Positions 41,402 to 51,707 are shown, counted from the stretch's first letter. The stretch is DNA of 64,000 nucleotides from an uncultured Clostridia bacterium (GCA_944368925.1 CALVXG010000007.1:53714-117713), one strand, 5' to 3'. Made by a program: numbers and translations. Notes: a model not told the origin generated them from the sequence alone.

Positions 41402-41545
41402 GGGAATACGGAAACAGTCCCTGTCCGTTGGGGTTTTCCTGCGCTTCCGTTTGGTTTTTGTCGGGAAACACCGACGGTGCGGTGCCTGGTATTCCCTGCC
41501 GTAAAGGTGTATCATGGAAGCAAAAAGTTTTGGAGGCAAAAACAA

Positions 41546-43048
41546 ATGAAATCAGCAGTTATCTATGCGAGGTATTCGAGTGAACGGCAGTCGGAACAGT
41601 CCATCGAAGGCCAGCTGCGCGTGTGCAACGATTTTGCCGCGCGGAACGGCCTCAGGATTGTCGGTACATATATCGACCGCGCCATGACCGGTACCAACGA
41701 CCACAGGGCGGAGTTCCAGCGCATGCTTTCGGACAGCGATACTCCCCAGGAATGGGAGATCGTACTCGTCTATGCTCTTGACAGGTTCGGAAGAAATTCC
41801 ATCGAGATCGCCATCAACAAGCAGCGTTTGCAAAAGAACGGGAAGATCCTTATTTCCGCAACGCAGAGAACGTCGCAAAACATAGACGGCTCTCAGAATC
41901 TGGACGGAATCATTCTGGAAAACGTCATGATCGGCATTGCGGAATATTATTCCGCAGAGCTTTCCCAAAAGATCCGTCGCGGACAGAACGAAAGCCGCGA
42001 AAAAGGAAACTTTGTCGGCGGAGGCATTGCTTACGGCTATAAAGTCGTGAACAAGAAGGTTGTCGTCAATGACGACGAGGCGGAAGCTGTCCGCACTATA
42101 TTTCATCAATATGCGTCCGGACGGGTGGCGAGAGAGATCATCGAAACCCTTCACGAACAGGGATTATCGCACAGAGGAAAGCAGTTCCTCCCCAATGCGA
42201 TCTATCAGATCTTGCGGAACACCCGCTATATCGGCTTTTACACGCATAACGGAAAGAAATATACTAATACATTTCCGTCTATCATTGCGACCGAACTGTT
42301 CAACACGGTACAGGCAATGCTGGCAAAAAACAAACTTGGCTCTCACAGCCGCGATACGCAATTTCTTCTCAAAGGGAAACTCTATTGCGGCATCTGCGGC
42401 AAGAAGATGAACGGCGAGAGCGGCACCTCGTTCACGGGAAAGGCAAACTATTATTATAAATGTGCCACAAAGAAAAAGAAGAGCTCTGCCTGTCCGAAAG
42501 AGACGGTACGCAAAGAAGAAATCGAAAAGCTCGTTGTGCAGACGACCATTGACACACTGCGTTCACCCGAAACGGCAGAAAAGATCGCGGACGCCGTTGT
42601 AAGCATCCATCAAAGGCGTTGGCAGGATAAATCGATCCTTCATCTTTTAAAAGAGGACAGGGACAAAAAGCAAAAGGCATTGAAAAATCTTTTGTCTGCC
42701 GTAGAAGAAGGTCTCCTGACACCGACGACAAAGAACCGCATGACGGAGTTGGAGGAAGAGATCGATATTCTGAACGGCAAGATCCTTGCGGAAGAAAGCA
42801 AAGAGGCAAACCTGATCACAAAAGAGCAAGTCATAGCTTTCCTGACAGATCTTCCAGAAAGGGAGCCGCAGATCATCATCGATACGTTGATCAGAAAAGT
42901 CGTCCTCTTTGATGACAGAATAGAGATCCATTACAATTTCATAGAAAAACCTGAACCTGACGAACCCGACGGCACTTCTCCAGAAGACCGCCGGGTTATT
43001 CCTTTCTCCTTCCAATCGAGTTTGCAATCCCGCGTTCCACCACCTTAA
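41546..43048 (+). CDS. Large serine recombinase (site-specific integrase/invertase)
   Basis: 500 aa. Resolvase domain with catalytic serine in YARYSSERQ (Ser11), YIDRAMTGTNDHRAEFQRML, and YALDRFGRNS; recombinase domain GIAYGYKVVNKKVVVNDDEAEAVRTIF; zinc ribbon YCGICGKKMNGESG...YYKCATKKKK..CPK; then a long coiled coil and a C-terminal tail. Complete, so probably active. GGAGG lies ten bases before ATG 41546. It would move the accessory island or a part of it. A terminator follows. Confidence 0.95.
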   Translation: MKSAVIYARYSSERQSEQSIEGQLRVCNDFAARNGLRIVGTYIDRAMTGTNDHRAEFQRMLSDSDTPQEWEIVLVYALDRFGRNSIEIAINKQRLQKNGKILISATQRTSQNIDGSQNLDGIILENVMIGIAEYYSAELSQKIRRGQNESREKGNFVGGGIAYGYKVVNKKVVVNDDEAEAVRTIFHQYASGRVAREIIETLHEQGLSHRGKQFLPNAIYQILRNTRYIGFYTHNGKKYTNTFPSIIATELFNTVQAMLAKNKLGSHSRDTQFLLKGKLYCGICGKKMNGESGTSFTGKANYYYKCATKKKKSSACPKETVRKEEIEKLVVQTTIDTLRSPETAEKIADAVVSIHQRRWQDKSILHLLKEDRDKKQKALKNLLSAVEEGLLTPTTKNRMTELEEEIDILNGKILAEESKEANLITKEQVIAFLTDLPEREPQIIIDTLIRKVVLFDDRIEIHYNFIEKPEPDEPDGTSPEDRRVIPFSFQSSLQSRVPPP

Positions 43049-43096
43049 ACCTAAATTGAACATCTCGGAAAGGGTGTTTGATTTAGGTTTTTTCTT
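43047..43096 (+). terminator. Terminator of the serine recombinase gene
   Basis: AAACCTAAAT (43047-43056) with ATTTAGGTTT (43081-43090), then TTTTTCTTTT. Confidence 0.82.
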
Positions 43097-43151
43097 TTAT
43101 CTGTAAAGGCATATGATCGCGTATAAGGCATAAAATCGGCTTTCAGCGGCG

Positions 43152-43412
43152 CGCAATGCTTTTGGGAAAGTATTTTCCCGTAACGTATACGGCGGCGGTT
43201 TATGCCGCGAAAGGCTCTTGACGTGAGTCGGAGCGTGTTAGGCTGGTACGCCTGCGGCAAACCAAAACCCCGCACCCTGTTTGGGTGCGGGGTTGCGTGT
43301 TTCGCCCGTATTTGCCTTGTAACACGCTCCGAGAGAGGCTCGCGTCAAGAGCACCGTGGAATAAATAGCCGCCGCTTATACGTTCATTTTGAAACGTATG
43401 GCGCGCATTGCG
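43152..43412. repeat. Large nested inverted repeat between the two recombinase loci
   Basis: Symmetric shells around a centre at about 43281: 43152-43160 with 43404-43412, 43182-43203 with 43361-43384 (AACGTATA.GGCGGCGG / CCGCCGC.TATACGTT), 43214-43223 with 43343-43352 (GCTCTTGACG), 43229-43240 with 43320-43331 (CGGAGCGTGTTA, perfect), and a 12-bp perfect central hairpin 43266-43277/43283-43294. The right arm starts inside the last codons of the recombinase pseudogene. The left arm is preceded by a second short remnant of a recombinase 3' end (LKADFMPY, minus strand, about 43110-43145). Confidence 0.8.
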
Positions 43413-44880
43413 GGATTGGGTTTGTTCTGTATAATATACGGCATAAAAGCGGTTTCGTCGTAAAAAGAAAAGCCCTGACTGTTTTCGTCGGGGCTTGTTT
43501 GCAAGGGGCTATTAAAATAAACTATTATTTTGTCGTTGTACAATACGATTTCTTTTATCAGCAAGTTGATGAGCATTTGCGGCTCTTTGAGCAAAGCCTG
43601 TTCGTAAAACTTCCGTATCGAACTTTCGGGGAGAGTTACGGCTGTTTTGCTCTGTTCTATCACGATGTTCCTTTCCAGTTCCGACAGCTTGCTTTCGAGT
43701 TCGTGCAGACGCTTGTTTGTCGTATTCGAGAAGATACCCTGCTCAATGGCGGACAGTAAATTGTTTAACGCATTTTGCGTCTGCCGTTTCTCTGCAAGCA
43801 TTGTATTGAGTATCGGGTTTTCTTTGTTTTGCATTTCCTGCAAGTGCATCAGTCCGTTGACGATCGTATTCATCATATCGGGTTTGGAAAGTTCGCGCAG
43901 GATATTTTCAAGCACAAAATTTTCTAAAAATTCTTTGCGTAAGGCTGTTTTTTCGCAGCCGTTCCGATACTTCTTTCTGCCGATACATTTGTAGTAGTGA
44001 ATCACCTCTCCGTTGGAAGAGGTGCCGCTCTCCGCGCTGATAGGGTGTCCGCAATAACCGCATTTGAGTTTATGGCGCAGCAAATAGACGGTTTGGGTAC
44101 TTCTTTTGCCGAATTTGTTCTTTTCCACTTTACGGCGCACTTTATCGAAAATTTCCGTCGGGACGATTTGTGGGTAAATGTTCTTAAAAACCTCGTCTTT
44201 GTTTCGGTATATGCCGAGATACTTTTCGTTTTTCAAAATTTGGTACACGGTATTGAGCGCAAAAGGTTTTCCGTTACGGTATACGCCGCGTCCCGTCAAA
44301 GCCTTTATGATGGTCGGCACATATACGCCGAGGGAATATTGTTCATAGATATAGCGCACGATTTCGGCTCTGTCAGAATCGATAACGATTTTACGGTCAA
44401 CTACTTTATACCCGTTAGGCATGCCCCCCCGCAGTATAAGCCTTTTTTTCGGCTTTCATTCAACCCGCGCAGTATCTTTTGCGAAAGTTTTTCGGAATAG
44501 TATTCGGCAAGTCCGATATACATATTTTCGAGGAAATACCGTCAAGGTTTTTTGTGTCGTCTATATTTTCCGCGGTGCACTGTGTGGAGGATATAAGCGT
44601 TTTATGGTTATTTTTCAAGCGTGGTTTATTGACGGCAATCTCAATAGAATTTCTTCCGAAATGGTGAATGGCACAAACAAGTACAATTTCCCAAGTTACG
44701 GGCTTTTCGCGATTGGATAATAATTGCTGAAAAAAGGCTTTCTAGTAGTTTTTTCCGTCATAGCGCGGACTATATATGTAATCACAAATTGGAAAAGGTT
44801 TTCCTGTGCGTACTATTTGCAAGCATCAAGCTAATCTTAGCCAAAAGAGCGCTTATCATTGCCGTTTGTGCGGATGTATA
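43376..44880 (-). pseudogene. Decayed large serine recombinase
   Basis: The C-terminal 348 codons (43376-44422) are intact: recombinase domain NGYKVVDRKIVIDSDRAEIVRYIYEQYS, zinc ribbon CGYCGHPISAESGTSSNGE..YYKC, coiled coil. Upstream on the minus strand the resolvase domain is still readable but broken by shifts and stops: VTWEIVLVCAIHHFGRNSIE near 44640-44700, VITYIVRAMTEKTTRK near 44740-44780, and traces to about 44880. The last homologous bases before the break are near 44420. It is a relative, not a copy, of the intact recombinase at 41546. Confidence 0.85.
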
Positions 44881-45193
44881 AAGTGGCTCATTCTAAAAAT
44901 TACACTTTAAAAGTTGATATTTTGCCGGGTACTTACGATATGAACAGCAGTCGTTATAAATTGCAGTCTTTTATAGAAAATGTGATTTTGTATGGGCTGA
45001 ATGGGTTGGATTGTGAACCGCAGATTGAAATAAACTACCCGAAAAGTTAAAATGATTTTGGAAATTAAGATAAAGAACAACGATTACGAAATGAAAGAAA
45101 GTAATGTGTACGATCTACAAACAACAGGGGGTAAGGCTTGTAAAGATGAGTAAAAACAACCTTAATATTTTCAAGTTTATGAAAATATTCGTC
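44881..45193. other. Gene-poor spacer between the island and the sugar operon
   Basis: A 63-codon plus-strand frame (44859-45050: FRMYKVAHSKNYTL.., KLQSFIENVILYGLNG) has no ribosome site and no recognised relative; it overlaps the decayed recombinase. Otherwise AT-rich sequence without visible features. Confidence 0.5.
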
Positions 45194-45222
45194 TTTACAG
45201 GCAAATAGCCGTATGATAAAAT
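45194..45222 (+). promoter_or_regulatory. Promoter of the carbohydrate operon
   Basis: TTTACA (45194), 17-base spacer, TAAAAT (45217); 89 bases before the first gene. No other clear promoter is seen until 58566. Confidence 0.75.
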
Positions 45223-45310
45223 GAAATTAAGGAAACCGTGCTTTTTTGAGGTTTTTTCTATAAATCTATTAAAAAATTAAGAACAAAGGGAGGAAAATGT
45301 TAAAAAAACC

Positions 45311-46756
45311 ATGAAAAAAATTCTGTATTTTTTATTGGTCATCTTGATGTCGGTAACTTGTTTTTTTGGATGTGCAAAATCTTCAAACGGAGATGAAAAC
45401 AGCGGGTTGGCTGAGGGGACGATCGATCCTTCGGCAGAGAAAGAAAGCATGCCGGACTATTTGGAGTCTGATGAAAAAGTTTTTAATATCGGAATGTGGG
45501 TAGGAGTACCGCAGCAGTGTCCGATTTTGGATGAATATGACAGGGTAACGGGATACAGAACTTGGACAGATGAAGAATTTTTGGAGCAATATCAGTGGAT
45601 TGCTGATGCCGGATTTACCATTGCTGCACCCCCGCAGGGCACATCTTCGCAGGAACATATATTAAGGATGTTGGATGCGGCTGAGTCTGTAGGGATCAAA
45701 CAGTTGATTTGGGATGAAAATGTTAACACCATTCTGCTGAACACATCTCTTTCTGATGACGATGCAATGGCGCAGGTGCGTCGGGCAATGGTATATTATT
45801 CCGATCATCCGGCGCTTTACGGTAATATGATTACGGACGAACCGCAAATGCAAGAATATGATGCGCTGGGGGTAGGAGAAAAAAGGTACAAGGCATTGTT
45901 TCCGGATAAGATGTATTATCTGAATCTTTTTCCGGTTGTTGCAACGACGGATCAGCTGGGGGCCAATTCCTACGATGAGTATTTAACTGCTTATATTGAG
46001 AAGGTGACAGATGAATATTTGTGTTATGATCATTATCCGCTTTTGCCCGGTACGAATGGCGGCAGCCGTTTAGTAGAGGATTTTTTATGGAACATGGAAC
46101 TGGCACAAAAATATATGCAGAAAAGCAAAGGCGAGGTTTGGACTTTTTTGCAGTCTATGGGGTATTCCAATAAAAAAGATCCGAATTGTGAAGAAGATTT
46201 TCGTTCTCAGGCGGCGGCAGCGCTTGCATACGGAATACGAGGAATTCAGTGGTTTTGCTACTGTTCGCCCGGATACGGAGGAATAGAAAGTTTTACGCCG
46301 GCGATCATAGCATTGGATAGTACGAAGACGCAAAAGTATGACATGGTAAAAAAAGTAAACAATGAAATATTAGCTTTTGATGATATATATTTAAATTTTG
46401 AATGGAAACGCGTGATGACTTTTATCGGAAGCAATAATTCAAAAAAAGAAAACAATGCATTTAACTATCTTACGGTCACGAATACGCATGAGCGGATTGC
46501 GGGAATTTCTTGCGGGTATGATATGGTGGCGGGAGTGTTTAAAGACGAAGACAACAGAGATGGATTTTTGTTTGCAAATTATGATACACCCACGTCAGAA
46601 AATATAAACGAAGTGCAGGTTTCTTTTAATAATTGCACGCAAGTATTGTGTTATATAAATGGCAAAGAGACAGCTTTGGACGTAAAAAACGGAATTGTAG
46701 AAATGTCTTTAAATGCAGGGGACTGGGCTTTTGTGATTCCCTTGAATATAGGATAG
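45311..46756 (+). CDS. Glycosidase-like TIM-barrel lipoprotein
   Basis: 481 aa. Lipoprotein signal KKILYFLLVILMSVTCFFGC. The body looks like a (beta/alpha)8 glycoside hydrolase: NIGMWVGVPQ, IKQLIWDENV, GNMITDEPQM (an acidic D-E-P at the end of a strand), YDHYPLLPG, EVWTFLQSMGY, ALAYGIRGIQWFCY. A beta domain ends the protein. It is a clear paralogue of the cytosolic protein at 52606, sharing DEP, DHYP, WTF and AYGxxG motifs. Substrate unknown. The ribosome site AGGAGG is 17 bases from this ATG; a five-codon frame (ATG 45297, MLKKP) lies between and ends in the overlap ATGA. Confidence 0.72.
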   Translation: MKKILYFLLVILMSVTCFFGCAKSSNGDENSGLAEGTIDPSAEKESMPDYLESDEKVFNIGMWVGVPQQCPILDEYDRVTGYRTWTDEEFLEQYQWIADAGFTIAAPPQGTSSQEHILRMLDAAESVGIKQLIWDENVNTILLNTSLSDDDAMAQVRRAMVYYSDHPALYGNMITDEPQMQEYDALGVGEKRYKALFPDKMYYLNLFPVVATTDQLGANSYDEYLTAYIEKVTDEYLCYDHYPLLPGTNGGSRLVEDFLWNMELAQKYMQKSKGEVWTFLQSMGYSNKKDPNCEEDFRSQAAAALAYGIRGIQWFCYCSPGYGGIESFTPAIIALDSTKTQKYDMVKKVNNEILAFDDIYLNFEWKRVMTFIGSNNSKKENNAFNYLTVTNTHERIAGISCGYDMVAGVFKDEDNRDGFLFANYDTPTSENINEVQVSFNNCTQVLCYINGKETALDVKNGIVEMSLNAGDWAFVIPLNIG

Positions 46757-46768
46757 GAGGAGAAAGAA

Positions 46769-48217
46769 GTGAAAAAGATTTGCTGTATACTGGTTGCTGT
46801 TTTGTCCCTGTTTATTATAGTTGTAGGTTTTGCGGGATGTCGGAATTCAAAGGAAATAGGGGATGACGGTATTGTTGTGGAAAATGAAGGGGATGCAATT
46901 TATTATAAAGATACGCAGAATCCGGTGACCTTAAAAATTGCGTTTACGGAAGCGGGATTCGGAAGAGAGTGGATCGTAGAGATGTCCAAAGCATTTGTTC
47001 GGGAAAACAAAGATGTGCGTATCGAACTGGAAGGTGACCCGGTTTTAGCGAATTCGTTGTTTACAAAACTTGATTCGGGAAAAAATCTTGCCGATATTTT
47101 TATACCGCTCAACAGTGCGTGGGAGACATACGCATATAAAGGCAAAATTGAGCCTTTGGACAGTCTGTATGAGCAGAAAGTAGACGGAGAGGAAGGGAAA
47201 ACGGTTGCCGAGTCTATGAATGAGGTGTATCGTGAATATTGTTCTCTTACGACCAAGGACGGGACGCATTATTATGCATTCCCCTGGAATACGACGGTAA
47301 CGGGCATTGTGTACAATAAAAAGATGTTCCGGGAGTATGGTTGGGAAATTCCGAAGACGACGGCGGAATTAAAAACACTTTGCGATAAGATTCTTGCCGA
47401 TACAAACGGATCGGTTAAGCCGTTTGTGTATCCGGGCAAGATAGGCGGCTATTTTGATTATATCGGTTCGACATGGTGGATGCAATCGGTCGGGCTGGAA
47501 GGCTATAAAAGCTTTTGGGAATTTGGAAGTCCGGATATTTACGATTTGACCAAATCGCCCGCATCCGGTAAGTTGGCGGCGCTGACCGAATTTGAAAAAT
47601 TTTTCGATATAGAAACAGGGTATAGTGTCAGCGGCTCCATGAGTAAAGATCATACAACGGCGCAGATGGACTTTATGCGCGGGCAAGCTGCGATGATTAT
47701 AAATGCAAACTGGATGGAGACGGAAATGAAAACAAGTACTCCGGAAGGGTTTGAAATGGGGATGATGGCAATTCCTTTCCTGGAAAATGCATATTCCGAG
47801 GACGGTGTGCCCGTTCAATATAATTATACAACGGCTCCCGATTATATGATAATTCCTTCGGAAGCGGCGCAGAAGGAGCTGGCAAAAGAATTTCTTTTGT
47901 TTTCCGTCAGCGATGATATGTTGCAGATGTATACCGAATTAACGGGGAGTATGCGACCGTTTGAGTATGAGATAGAAGATGAATCCAAAATTTCGGATTT
48001 TGCAAAAGATGCATTTGCTATTTACAAAAATTCGGTAAGTTATTTTGATTTCAGCAGAGAAAATATTTATATGAAAGGATATGCAAAGAAATATTTGAAC
48101 GGAGGGGATCCCTATTCCTTGTTGGTTCGCGGTGAAGTGACCCCGAGTCGTTTTTGCAATCTGGAATATGCAGAGGCTGATTCTGACTGGACGACATGGC
48201 TGGAATCAAGCAAATAG
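46769..48217 (+). CDS. ABC-transporter sugar-binding lipoprotein (family 1)
   Basis: 482 aa, GTG start with AGGAGG. Signal and lipobox (LFIIVVGFAGC). VTLKIAFTEAG, YAFPWNTTVTGIVYNKKMFREYGWEIPKTTAEL, AAMIINANWMETEM are the usual blocks of family 1 solute-binding proteins for sugars or glycans. Works with the permeases at 48227 and 51758; the ATPase must come from elsewhere (a shared MsmX-type ATPase would fit). Confidence 0.92.
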   Translation: MKKICCILVAVLSLFIIVVGFAGCRNSKEIGDDGIVVENEGDAIYYKDTQNPVTLKIAFTEAGFGREWIVEMSKAFVRENKDVRIELEGDPVLANSLFTKLDSGKNLADIFIPLNSAWETYAYKGKIEPLDSLYEQKVDGEEGKTVAESMNEVYREYCSLTTKDGTHYYAFPWNTTVTGIVYNKKMFREYGWEIPKTTAELKTLCDKILADTNGSVKPFVYPGKIGGYFDYIGSTWWMQSVGLEGYKSFWEFGSPDIYDLTKSPASGKLAALTEFEKFFDIETGYSVSGSMSKDHTTAQMDFMRGQAAMIINANWMETEMKTSTPEGFEMGMMAIPFLENAYSEDGVPVQYNYTTAPDYMIIPSEAAQKELAKEFLLFSVSDDMLQMYTELTGSMRPFEYEIEDESKISDFAKDAFAIYKNSVSYFDFSRENIYMKGYAKKYLNGGDPYSLLVRGEVTPSRFCNLEYAEADSDWTTWLESSK

Positions 48218-48226
48218 GAGAAAGAA

Positions 48227-49189
48227 ATGACAGAACAAAAAAAGAGCCGTGCTTTTGAATGCAGGATTCGGGACAAAAGGAATGCAAAATTTAAACGTGC
48301 ACTGTTTATTTGTTCGTTCATAGGAATTCCTGTTTTACATTTTTTGCTGTTTTTTGTTTATACAAATGCCGATACAATTTTTCTATCTTTTCAGACATTT
48401 GATAATATGTCCGGCGGGTATAAATGGATAGGTCTCAGAAACTATAAAGAATTTTTTTCAGGATTTACGCAAGCAAATTCTGTAATGCCGAAAGCGATCC
48501 GCAATTCAATTTATTTTTTCCTGTTGAATGATTTTGTCATTCTGCCGCTTTCATTTATTTCGGCGTTTTTTCTGTACAAAAAAATTCCGCTCGGAAACGC
48601 GTTCCGTGTATTATTCTTTTTGCCTTCCATCATATCTGTAGTAATTTTAACAATGCTGTTTTCGTTTATGTTTGATTCGTCTATCGGTGTTTTTGACAGT
48701 TTGTTGCGCAGCTTAGGTTTGGGACATTTGATATCCGAATTAGGTTGGTTCGGTGATGCACGTTATGCAATGCCGCTGTTGCTTCTGTATTGTGTTTGGG
48801 CGGGAATCGGTTATAACGTAGTGCTTTTATCCGGTGCAATGAGTCGTATTCCGCAAGAGATCATTGAATCGGGGCGGTTGGACGGAATGTCAATGTTTCG
48901 AGAGATGATAACCATTACGCTTCCTTTGGTCGGAGCAACATTGTCTACGCTCTTTATGATGGGGATAACGGTTATTTTTACTCTGTTTATGCAGCCTATG
49001 CTTATTACAAACGGCGGACCGAACGGAGAAACTTATACGATCGCTTTGTATATAGTAAATTCCATTCGTGCAGAAGGTAATTTGACGATGGGGGCAACGG
49101 TTGGTATTCTTTGCGCATTGGTGGGAACACCCATCGTGGTGTTGGTTCGTAAGGTGTTGGAAAAGATATTTCCCATATATGAATATTAA
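48227..49189 (+). CDS. ABC sugar permease, MalF type
   Basis: 320 aa with six membrane helices. EAA loop IPQEIIESGRLDGMSMFREMITITLPLVGAT binds the ATPase. N-terminal cytosolic tail is basic. GGAG-type site before the ATG. Confidence 0.93.
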   Translation: MTEQKKSRAFECRIRDKRNAKFKRALFICSFIGIPVLHFLLFFVYTNADTIFLSFQTFDNMSGGYKWIGLRNYKEFFSGFTQANSVMPKAIRNSIYFFLLNDFVILPLSFISAFFLYKKIPLGNAFRVLFFLPSIISVVILTMLFSFMFDSSIGVFDSLLRSLGLGHLISELGWFGDARYAMPLLLLYCVWAGIGYNVVLLSGAMSRIPQEIIESGRLDGMSMFREMITITLPLVGATLSTLFMMGITVIFTLFMQPMLITNGGPNGETYTIALYIVNSIRAEGNLTMGATVGILCALVGTPIVVLVRKVLEKIFPIYEY

Positions 49190-49197
49190 GGAGGTCA

Positions 49198-51699
49198 ATG
49201 ATGAAAATTAAAAAGAACGCAGTTGGGTTAGTTGCTTTTTTAATGATCACCTTTCTTGTAATAGGGCTGATCGGAATGGTAGGGGTGAGTGTTGGCGCTG
49301 CTACAAAACGTACGGTTATCTCTGAGAGTTTACTGTTGTCGAACGGGCGGATCAATCCTGCAGATTGGAGTGCTTCCGGGAACGAGGACGTATTTGAAGT
49401 AACGAATAACGGTAATGTATTTGAATTTGCAAAAGACGGATCGATCGGATATCGAATTATGGGGTTTGATCCCATAGATGCGGGAAAAGGTTTTTCGATG
49501 TATTTTGATGTGATCAAGACAGATCCTGCGGCCGCCAAGATAAACATAGCGGGGATGACGGAAGATGTGAATATGGGCGCAAAGAGCAATGTATTTATCA
49601 GTGCGCTCGGATTGGATCCCGGAGCGGGGACAGACTGGGGAGCGGAAGGTTATGACAGAACCGGCTACACGCCGGACGGATCCGGCACGGTGGATGCCGA
49701 TCTTTTGAACCTCAAACTGGAAGCGGGGTATCGTTATGTGTTTACTATGCGTCCTTCGTCCGATGCACAGGACAGAGCAGATCTTCTTTACGGCAGAGCG
49801 CCGATAAATGGGACAGGGGGAGAAGTTGAGGAGCAGGTATTGCTCAAAAAGTTGTTGTATGCAGATCATACCAAACAGCACTATGCCATGTTGTTTGCAC
49901 CGACAACAGGTGGAGCTGTCGTTATCGACAATTTTATGGTAAAAGACAGTGACGGAAACGTAAAATGCAATCTGAATTTTGATGATTCGGGGAAAATAGG
50001 GTTTGATCCGGCACAGCCGATCCAGGGAGGCATTTGGACAAATGGCGGTTCAATCAAGAGCGACACGTATCTGACGCTTAATTCGCCGACCGCAACGGAT
50101 AAACTTGTGACCATTCTGGCGGCAAAAAAGGATGAAGAAAGTCCAGATGCGATTAACGTATCTGCATCAGTGAGATTGGATTCAAATGTCGGCAAAGCGG
50201 GCTTTTTATTCGGGATGAAAGATGAGACGACATCTGTCGGAGATGAAAATGCGAGTTTCTTGTATTTTGAAAAAGGAACCGCAACGACGAAAGTAAATTT
50301 ACAGACAGGAGCAGCTGTCGGTACTTCTCAGGATTTGGGCGTCGATTTGCAGGCAGATTTTACCGACATCGATATTCGGATCAAGACGGACGGTACTTTA
50401 ACGGTGCTTGTAGGGAATGTCGAAAAAGCGAGTTTTACGGGTTGCAAATATGAAGGATTTATCGGTTTGGTCACAGACGGCACACAGGGTACCAAGATAA
50501 GTTTTCAGCCGGAGTTGAAAATCGATAATTTTGAGCGAGTTGTCGGGGAAGGGGCGGATCTTCAAAACAATTTTAACAGCGGTTGGGTAAATCCGCAGTA
50601 TTATGAAGTTGATGGTCATCCGGCTGTCAATTTAGGTGCGAACGGAAAAGGGATCTCTTTGACGGACGGCGTTTTGATGTTTGACGGAACAAGCGACGGA
50701 ACGCATTTTGCTCTGAAGGGCACGTATGCGGATTTTATTCTTCAGTTTGATTGGATCAATTATCCTTGGGAAGAGCGTCCGACAAATGAGCAGGGGATGG
50801 CAGGTGCGCCGATGAAAGAAAAACCTGACGACGGTCGCGGCGTAGAGCTGTACAGCCCTTTGGGCATAGCTTTCGGGAAAAATACACCTACGGGTGCATG
50901 GACGGAAAATCAGTTATATCGTTTGTACGACGATCTAAATCTGATCCAGCAAAATCTTCAGGGTGTTGCAACGAATGTTACGATGGGAAAATCCTTTGCA
51001 TCTCCCGACGATTGCGCGGATATTCAGCCGGGGAAAATTGATTTTTACGAAAATACGATCAACATAAAAATGATCGTGCGCAACAACAAAGTAGAATTTT
51101 GGGGCGCGGTACATAATAATCCAGCGGAAGAACCCGAACACCAGCTTTTAGCGACGTTTGAGGCGGAAAATTATAAAGGATATGTTTCCATTTCGACAAC
51201 TGAGTCTGCGTATTTCGCTATTGATAATCTGCGAATTACAAAAATTGACGGATGGACGGATGAGCAGCTGGCGGCATACGACGATTATATTGAGATCGAA
51301 GATGAAGTAAAGCCGGATCCCGTACAGTTACAGGCACCTGCGTTGCAGTTGAATGATAAAACCGTTACATGGGCGGAAGTGGAACATGCAACGGGGTATG
51401 AAGTGTACGTCAACGGAGTCAAAACAGGAGAAACGCTTTCTGTTTGTTCATTTACTTTCGAACAAACTGCTCCGGGTACTTATAACATCACGGTAAAAGC
51501 AGTAGGAGACGGAGATTTATATCTTACAAGCGAAGAAAGTACCGCAGTGAAAATTACCGTCCAAAAACAGGAAGAAGACAAGCAGGATGAGGAGCCGAAA
51601 GGAGGATGTTCGGGAGCTGTGGCATTTGCAAGTCTGGCTTTTGCGGTGGTTTGCATGAGCGGGGCGGCGGCAATGGTTTTCAAACGGAAAAAAGTATAA
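49198..51699 (+). CDS. Large surface protein with concanavalin-like and fibronectin-type domains, C-terminal membrane anchor
   Basis: 833 aa. Signal peptide (KKNAVGLVAFLMITFLVIGLIGMVGVSVGAA). Two or more beta-sandwich segments (GYVSISTTESAYFAIDNLRIT; GFIGLVTDGTQG) resemble LamG/DUF1080-like carbohydrate-binding folds; a fibronectin III-like module follows (TWAEVEHATGYEVYVNGVKTG ... YNITVKAVGDGD). The C-terminus is EEPKGGCSG, a membrane helix, and FKRKKV: an anchor without LPxTG but with a cysteine just before the helix. Placed between the permeases, it probably binds the glycan outside. Start 49198 or 49201; AAGGAGG. Confidence 0.75.
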   Translation: MMKIKKNAVGLVAFLMITFLVIGLIGMVGVSVGAATKRTVISESLLLSNGRINPADWSASGNEDVFEVTNNGNVFEFAKDGSIGYRIMGFDPIDAGKGFSMYFDVIKTDPAAAKINIAGMTEDVNMGAKSNVFISALGLDPGAGTDWGAEGYDRTGYTPDGSGTVDADLLNLKLEAGYRYVFTMRPSSDAQDRADLLYGRAPINGTGGEVEEQVLLKKLLYADHTKQHYAMLFAPTTGGAVVIDNFMVKDSDGNVKCNLNFDDSGKIGFDPAQPIQGGIWTNGGSIKSDTYLTLNSPTATDKLVTILAAKKDEESPDAINVSASVRLDSNVGKAGFLFGMKDETTSVGDENASFLYFEKGTATTKVNLQTGAAVGTSQDLGVDLQADFTDIDIRIKTDGTLTVLVGNVEKASFTGCKYEGFIGLVTDGTQGTKISFQPELKIDNFERVVGEGADLQNNFNSGWVNPQYYEVDGHPAVNLGANGKGISLTDGVLMFDGTSDGTHFALKGTYADFILQFDWINYPWEERPTNEQGMAGAPMKEKPDDGRGVELYSPLGIAFGKNTPTGAWTENQLYRLYDDLNLIQQNLQGVATNVTMGKSFASPDDCADIQPGKIDFYENTINIKMIVRNNKVEFWGAVHNNPAEEPEHQLLATFEAENYKGYVSISTTESAYFAIDNLRITKIDGWTDEQLAAYDDYIEIEDEVKPDPVQLQAPALQLNDKTVTWAEVEHATGYEVYVNGVKTGETLSVCSFTFEQTAPGTYNITVKAVGDGDLYLTSEESTAVKITVQKQEEDKQDEEPKGGCSGAVAFASLAFAVVCMSGAAAMVFKRKKV

Positions 51700-51707
51700 A
51701 AAACCAC

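Noticed and set aside
31911-44880. Integration of the island into tRNA-Ala with a duplicated 3' end
   Set aside because: I found no second copy of the tRNA 3' end to the right of the island, and the recombinases are of the serine type, which seldom use tRNA genes.
44859-45050. 63-codon plus-strand gene
   Set aside because: No ribosome site, overlaps the decayed recombinase, no recognisable motif.
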